Assembly: GCF_028769735.1 (NCBI RefSeq)
Contig: NC_088173.1
Coordinates: 70,120,463-70,184,462 of the forward strand
Reading direction: 5' to 3'
DNA length: 64,000 nt
Source: Zonotrichia leucophrys gambelii
Taxonomy: Eukaryota > Chordata > Aves > Passeriformes > Passerellidae
Position numbers and translations under genes: made by a program. How positions within the stretch are numbered: the first letter of the stretch is position 1; every line of letters begins with the position of its first letter. The notes below the pieces were generated by a model. It made no database searches. It was not told the origin of the DNA and saw only the letters and a list, made by a program, of their open reading frames with translations. Below are positions 59,001 through 64,000 of this stretch, piece after piece.

Positions 59001-60222
59001 TTCACACCCTAGTGGATTCTAGTCTATTCTGGAGTTTAGGAAACTTTCTCCATGAAGGAGGGTGAAATTCAGTGCTGCCCTGGGGGTCAGGGCACCCCAA
59101 AGCAGACAGGGAAATATTCCCAGTGCCCTGGGTTTCCACACATATCCCAGAGCTTTGCTGCCTCTCCATTCACAGCTTGCCTCCTTTTATAAAACACCAC
59201 TGATCCAGAGTCTGTCCTTGATCTGAAGTCTGTCCTTTAATTCTAACAGTAAGGACACCCAAAAAAAGGGTTTTAAAGCAATAAAACAGCACCTGTGCCA
59301 AGGGCTCCTTGTTGAACCCATCTCCACTCAGTCTCTGCTATGTGGGGCAAAACACAAAGGTCACTCATCACCTGCAAGGTTTCATCCGAGCAATCACTGT
59401 AATGGAACAGCAGGGACTCTCCTGAAAAGGAAAAGTCATGCCTAAAGATGTTGTCTACTGGAGGAGCTGTCAGGAAAAAAAAATATTAGAGAATAAGGGT
59501 TTGCCCAAACTGAACTTTCCAAGCAAAACTCCTTCAGCAGTCCCAGCTGGTGAAGGAGCACAGGAGGTTTGGTGGCAGTTTCCAAGCTTGTGGTGGAGAA
59601 AGTAAGAGTCTGGGGGAGAATTAACCCTTTTTTTTTTTTTAAGTTACTGAATTCATGACAGGAATCTGGGCTAGAGGAGCTGTAAAGCTGTTTCATGTGA
59701 AGATGCAAATCAAGTTAACACCACTGAACTGCAGAGCAGAGCAGCCCCTGGTGCAGCAGTCCTGGAAATCAGAGCTGAGGCTGCCCAGAACAGAGCAGCT
59801 GTACCAGGTACAGGAAAAACTCCCAATTTCCAAACTCCCACCAGACACCTTCAGCACCCAGAGTTCAGCTGTTCTGGCTGCGCACCCAGCGTCACCTACC
59901 CTAAGGCTCCCAAAGCTCAGCAAGCCCTTTGATAACAAAAACTTCTCAGATTACATTTTATTCTACTAACACAATTCAGATTTGAGTTGTTCCACATCAG
60001 AGATCCTGCTATTTGCCATCAGGGCTAAGCCACTTCCCAGAAAGACCAAAAAGCAGGGAAACATTTTTATTTTTCTCTGCAAACTGATGCTTCCTTCAGC
60101 CCCACATGGGTCTGAAGAGCAGATTATCTGCAGCTCAGTGTTTTTCCTCCTGGTGAAGGCTAAGGAGGAACAAAACAGCTCCTGCACTATTCATGCCAGG
60201 AAACTTCTTCCAGAGAATCAGG
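59001..60222. other. unique stretch
   Basis: T run at about 59628-59641. No exon or element is supported. Confidence 0.45.
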
Positions 60223-60607
60223 TGTGACTATGACATTTTCTGAAAAATCCCTTTGCCAGGATTTTTCTCCTGAGAAGCTTCAGAAAAGAAATGTAAACAA
60301 TAATTATTTGATTGCTTAGAATGTGTTTTAGAGGTTGCTTACCAACACCTACATCTTTGATTGGTTCCATGTGAATTGTTTTTATTAATGACCAATCCCA
60401 GTCCAGCTGTGTCAGACTCTCTGGTCAGTCACAGGTTTTTATTATTCATTCTTGTTAAGCCTTCTGATGGCTCCTCTTTCTTTAGTATAGTTTTAATATA
60501 TAATTTATTTTAATATAAAATAATTATATAATAAATCAACCTTCTGAGAACTTGGAGTCAATTCTCATCTCTCACCTCATCCTGGGGACCCTCACAACAC
60601 CACAACA
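60223..60607 (+). mobile_element. diverged family A solo LTR with perfect 6-bp target duplication
   Basis: 385 bases, TGTGACTATG...CACAACA, canonical TG...CA ends, flanked by atcagg (60217-60222) and atcagg (60608-60613). Its interior follows family A ('ccaggatttttctcctgagaagc', 'gaccaatcccag.ccagctgtgtcagactctctgg', 'ataaatcaaccttctgagaacttggagtca') but with many more differences than the copies at 46325 or 61120. It is therefore older or another subfamily. Confidence 0.92.
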
Positions 60608-60613
60608 ATCAGG

Positions 60614-61113
60614 CAGATTGAAAATAATCCCAGTCTTGTTAAGATACGTTTTAGACATGCACACAGCCATAAAAGAAAATCAAATCAGTGTTTTTTCCCT
60701 CACCAAGTCATTTTCCTTACATCACAGGCTGTTAGCTGCACTCTCCAGGTGATGTTTCACCTGATGGAACAGAGCAGGAGTTTCAATAACATCTCCCCCA
60801 GGGGCCATTCCCCTCACTAAAGGAAGGAAAGCAACGCAGAGAAAATAGAAATATCTGTACAAACAAAGAACAAGCAAATCCCAGCACCTGCCAGCATGGG
60901 AAGTGCAAAGACAGGCTTGGAGCTGCATCACTTCAGTCACTTTTATCTTTTATCTGCACCCACCTTTGGCCCAGGACTGCCTTGGCGAAGCCCAGGCAGC
61001 ACCAAGCTCTTGCCAACCACGAGCCTGTGCCCAATTTATCTGTGCCAGCTGCAACTTTGCAAAGTCATGCAAAGCCAGGGACCTGCCTGCCTTTTATTAT
61101 ATCAGAGAAATGC
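60614..61113. other. unique stretch between two LTRs
   Basis: No supported feature is seen. Confidence 0.4.
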
Positions 61114-61119
61114 CTGTCC

Positions 61120-61520
61120 TGTTGTATTTGTGTTCCTCACAGATGAAGGAAGGAATATGAATCTGACTCCATGTCCTCAGAAGTCTAATTTATTATTTTA
61201 TGACACTATATTATATTAAAGGATACTATACTAAACTATTCTAAAGAATACAGAAAGGATACTTACAGAAGGCTAAAAAGATAATAATGAAAACTCCTGA
61301 CTTTCCAGAGTCCTGATTGGCCAATGAGTGAAAACAACTCACAGCAGAATCCAATGAAACAATCACCTGTGGGTAAACAATCTCTAAAATCATTCCAAAG
61401 CAGCAAAACAGAGGAGAAGCAAATGAGATAAGAATTGTTTTCCTTTTCTCTGAGGCTTCTCAGCTTCCCAGGAGAAAAATCCTGGGTGAAGGGATTTTTC
61501 AGAAAAAGTGAGTGTGACAA
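61120..61520 (-). mobile_element. family A solo LTR with perfect 6-bp target duplication
   Basis: 401 bases, minus orientation, starting (T)TGTCACACTCAC and ending ...ATACAACA. Flanks are ctgtcc (61114-61119) and ctgtcc (61521-61526). The interior is close to the 46325 and 57651 copies, with an AATAAATTAG-type polyadenylation block on the minus strand. Inverted relative to the LTR at 60223, about 510 bases away. Confidence 0.92.
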
Positions 61521-61526
61521 CTGTCC

Positions 61527-62136
61527 CAGGGCACGGGGTTGAGATTTCAGCCATGATCAACATCAGCAGCAGAGCAAAGCCAAGCTGTGTGCATTTCTCA
61601 GCCCTCCCAGATTCAACAACTGCTCTCAGTTTACACAGCAATTATTCAGATCTCATCTGTCACACTGAAAAACTAAAAAAAAAAGCAGCAAGCTGGGTGC
61701 TCAGTGCAGGCCAGTTTTCCCCATGAGCCTTCCCATCAGGATTTGAAGCTCAGCTGGCTCCAAAATCCAATTTCAGAGCAATTTCAAGATGTGTTGCTGC
61801 ATAATCAGTGCAGCATCATTAAGAGGAAACTTGAGTTTATTTTCTTTTTAATTCAGGATTTTTTTTTCCACTTTCTAAGGTGAGTTTTGATATCATTCTT
61901 AGCAGGGAACCAGAGCTAAACCCCGTACTGGGTGAGAGCTCTGATGTTTTTCTAAATCATCTTTCATAAGGCAGCGAGGCAGATTTAAACAGGAAGCGTT
62001 TATTGACTTTAAAACTCACTTCATAAAACATTTACACGGGACAGGAGGAGAAACAGGAGCTCCCAACAACCCAGTTAAAACAAAGATGAGTCCGTGCATT
62101 GTTCTAGATGTCAAACACTCCAGGCTTTAATGCTGC
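61527..62136. other. unique stretch
   Basis: No supported feature is seen. T run at about 61858-61868. Confidence 0.4.
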
Positions 62137-63318
62137 AACAACACTCGTGAAAAAATAAATAAATAAAATAAATGGAGCCATCGCAGTCAGGGATTCTTTA
62201 TCCTTGGCCATTATGTTCTTTTGATAATGGTGGGGGAAAAATCACTTTAATACAGTGAGAATGGCCATGGAAATGTTACCAAAAAACAGGTGGAGGGAAA
62301 GAGGAACTGCTGTTGAGGGAGCTCCCCAATCACTGCAGGGTTTCAAAGGCTTTGGAGGGAAGCTGAAGACTCCATTTCCCAAGAGAACCAAAAAGGCAAT
62401 TGGAGCCAGTTTGGGACTTGATCAGCACCACATTAAATCAGCAGCAATTGGTCCTCAATGGGCATTCCCCAGAGGGACAATAAAGTTCCAGAGCCTTCAG
62501 CCTCCTTCTACACCTGGCTCCGATTTCAGTCAGCACCTCTCCTCAAAAAGATCCTTAAAATGTTCATGGTATCCTTAAGCTACAAGTTTTGGGGATTCTC
62601 TCATTACCAATTATGAGTACAGAAGGTCTGTCTAGGTAATTTTTAAAAAAAAATCTTAATTTTTTTTCCTTATTAAGTTGACAAATGAGATGTTCTTTAC
62701 TGGTGTAGCCCACTCCCAGTCTGGCAGGGAAGTGTGGAAATCCCCAGACCTAATTAAAGACATTTCCCATGAAATATGACATCCTAGGAAATACTTCAGG
62801 TGCTTTGGCCACCACACAAATTACATCCCTACCTCCTTCTGAGGTGACAAAGGCTGGATCCTTGTCTCAGATCCCTCTTTCTTAGGAGAAGTGCTGGCTG
62901 AAATCAGAGTCAGGTGCAGGAGGCTGAAGGCTCTGCAATTTTATTGTTTGTCCCTCTGGGAAATGCCCATTGAGGATCAATTGCTGCTGATTTAATGTGG
63001 CGCTGATCAAGTCCCAAACTGGCTCCAATTGCCTTTTTGGTTCTCTTGGGAAATGGAGTCTTCAGCTTCCCTCCAAAGCCTTTGAAACCCTGCAGTGATT
63101 GCGGGAAGGGGCTCCAACAGCAGCTCCTCTTCCCCTCCACCTGCTCTTTCTTTGTAACATTTCCATGGCCATTCCCACAGTATTAAAGTGATTTTTCCCC
63201 CCACCCATTATCTAAAGAACAGTGGGAGATAACTGTGACCAAAATGGCCAAAGATTAAGAAGCCCTGACTGGGATGGCTCCATTTATTTTATTTATTTAT
63301 TTTTCCAGGAGTGTTGTG
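62137..63318. repeat. large imperfect inverted repeat (arms ~415 and ~440 bp, ~326-bp spacer)
   Basis: The left arm 62137-62550 read in reverse complement matches the right arm 62877-63318 along its whole length. Landmarks are 'gctggctgaaatcagagtcagg', 'ggaggctgaaggctctg', 'ccctctgggaaatgcccattgagga', 'gctgatcaagtcccaaactggctccaattgcc', 'cttcagcttccctccaaagcctttgaaaccctgcagtg' and 'ggatggctccatttattttattt'. Differences are scattered substitutions and short indels (for example a ~16-base extra segment near 63222-63238 in the right arm). There is no open frame of note. Confidence 0.93.
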
Positions 63319-63860
63319 ATCAAGTCCCTGATTAAGTCCCAAACTGCCTCCAATTGTCTTCTTGGTCCATCAATCAAGCTCATTGCTTAATTGAACTGAA
63401 ACAATTGAGGTGTTTAATTAAATTGGAGCAGTGGGTCCTGACCAGCCCTCAGCTGAGGGGCTCAGACATTTCCCACTCATTTTTGGAGGCCAGGCACCAT
63501 CAGCAAAGATGCTGAGAAATCCTGTTACAGGTATTCCACCTGAAATATCCTCTGCAACTTTATTGTCCCTCTGGGAAATGCCCATTGAGGACCAATTGCT
63601 GCTGATTTACATGGCGCTGATCAAGTCCCAAACTAGCTCCAATTGTCTTCTCGGTCCACCAATCAAGCTTGTTGCTTAGTTGAATTGACACAATTGAGGT
63701 GTTTAATTAAATTGGAGCAGTGGGTCCTGACGAGGCCTCAGCTGAGGGGCTCAGACTGTCATTTTTGGGGCCACAGGAGGCCAGGCACCATCAGCAAATT
63801 CCACCTGACTTCAGGTATTCCACCTGAAATATCCTATTTTGGGTTGGTCTGCAATATCCT
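63318..63860. repeat. ~300-bp direct repeat sharing a module with the inverted repeat
   Basis: Two units start with 'gatcaagtcc' at 63318 and 63619. Each holds 'ctccaattgtcttct.ggtcca.caatcaagct', 'caattgaggtgtttaattaaattggagcagtgggtcctgac', 'ctcagctgaggggctcagac' and 'ggaggccaggcaccatcagcaa'. The segment between the units, 63556-63640, repeats the 'ccctctgggaaatgcccattgagga' module of the inverted repeat. A small duplication of 'caatatcctattttgggttggtc' follows at about 63827-63870. Confidence 0.93.
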
Positions 63861-64000
63861 ATTTTGGGTTGGTCCCATGTGTTATTAACCCACCCCTTGC
63901 CTTGATGAATGCAGCCCCAAACCCCCACATGCCCCCACCTGTGGAAAATGAGTTTATAGAAAATTTTCAAGTTTTATAGAAGGTTTACATAGTGTGTATT

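Overview
The window looks like nuclear DNA from a bird, most likely a songbird (passerine). It has many short, 5'-truncated CR1 LINE tails, recognisable by a promoter-proximal-looking block with the words 'ggtttgggttggaagggacc' on one strand and 'ggtcccttccaacccaaacc' on the other. It also has several solo retroviral LTRs of a type familiar from songbird genomes, many minisatellites, one compact CpG island and no mammalian SINEs. No bacterial or viral coding architecture is present. Nearly all longer open frames are chance frames, or frames kept open by repeats whose unit length is a multiple of three.

Layout. 1-14.9 kb: mostly unique, probably intronic or downstream DNA with a few old CR1 pieces, a near-perfect 39-bp inverted repeat with a 2-nt centre (4838-4917), a candidate minus-strand exon ending in a consensus splice donor (9618), and a perfect 83-bp tandem duplication (11658-11823). 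14.9-17.9 kb: the only convincing gene signal, a CpG island (about 15.9-17.2 kb) holding a minus-strand first coding exon (16859 down to 16808, then a GT donor). A roughly 20-copy 38-bp minisatellite lies on its downstream side and a CR1-derived tandem array on its upstream side. 17.9-27.7 kb: intergenic, with CR1 copies and a 39/42-bp minisatellite at 24.2-24.7 kb. 27.7-41.7 kb: duplication-rich. It holds two clusters of a roughly 510-bp tandem unit, a CR1 split by a solo LTR, a 201-bp tandem duplication, an ~0.8-kb direct duplication 3.2 kb apart, and a three-copy macrosatellite grown from a CR1. 41.7-57.3 kb: unique sequence with CR1 copies, a 30-bp triplication, an ~30-bp minisatellite, an LTR with a perfect 6-bp target duplication and a second CR1 split by an LTR. 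57.3-64 kb: a CR1/LTR junction, three more LTRs, and a 1.2-kb imperfect inverted repeat followed by a direct repeat that reuses part of the same module.

The genes cannot be read as a working set. At most one gene (minus strand, starting at 16.86 kb and running towards position 1) has its promoter and first exon here. I cannot name it. I found no new enzymatic or defence system. The most unusual content is structural: the palindrome at 4.84 kb, the inverted-repeat cluster at 62.1-63.9 kb, and the repeated association of CR1 tails with local tandem amplification. Percent identities and ages were not computed; all repeat calls are by eye.
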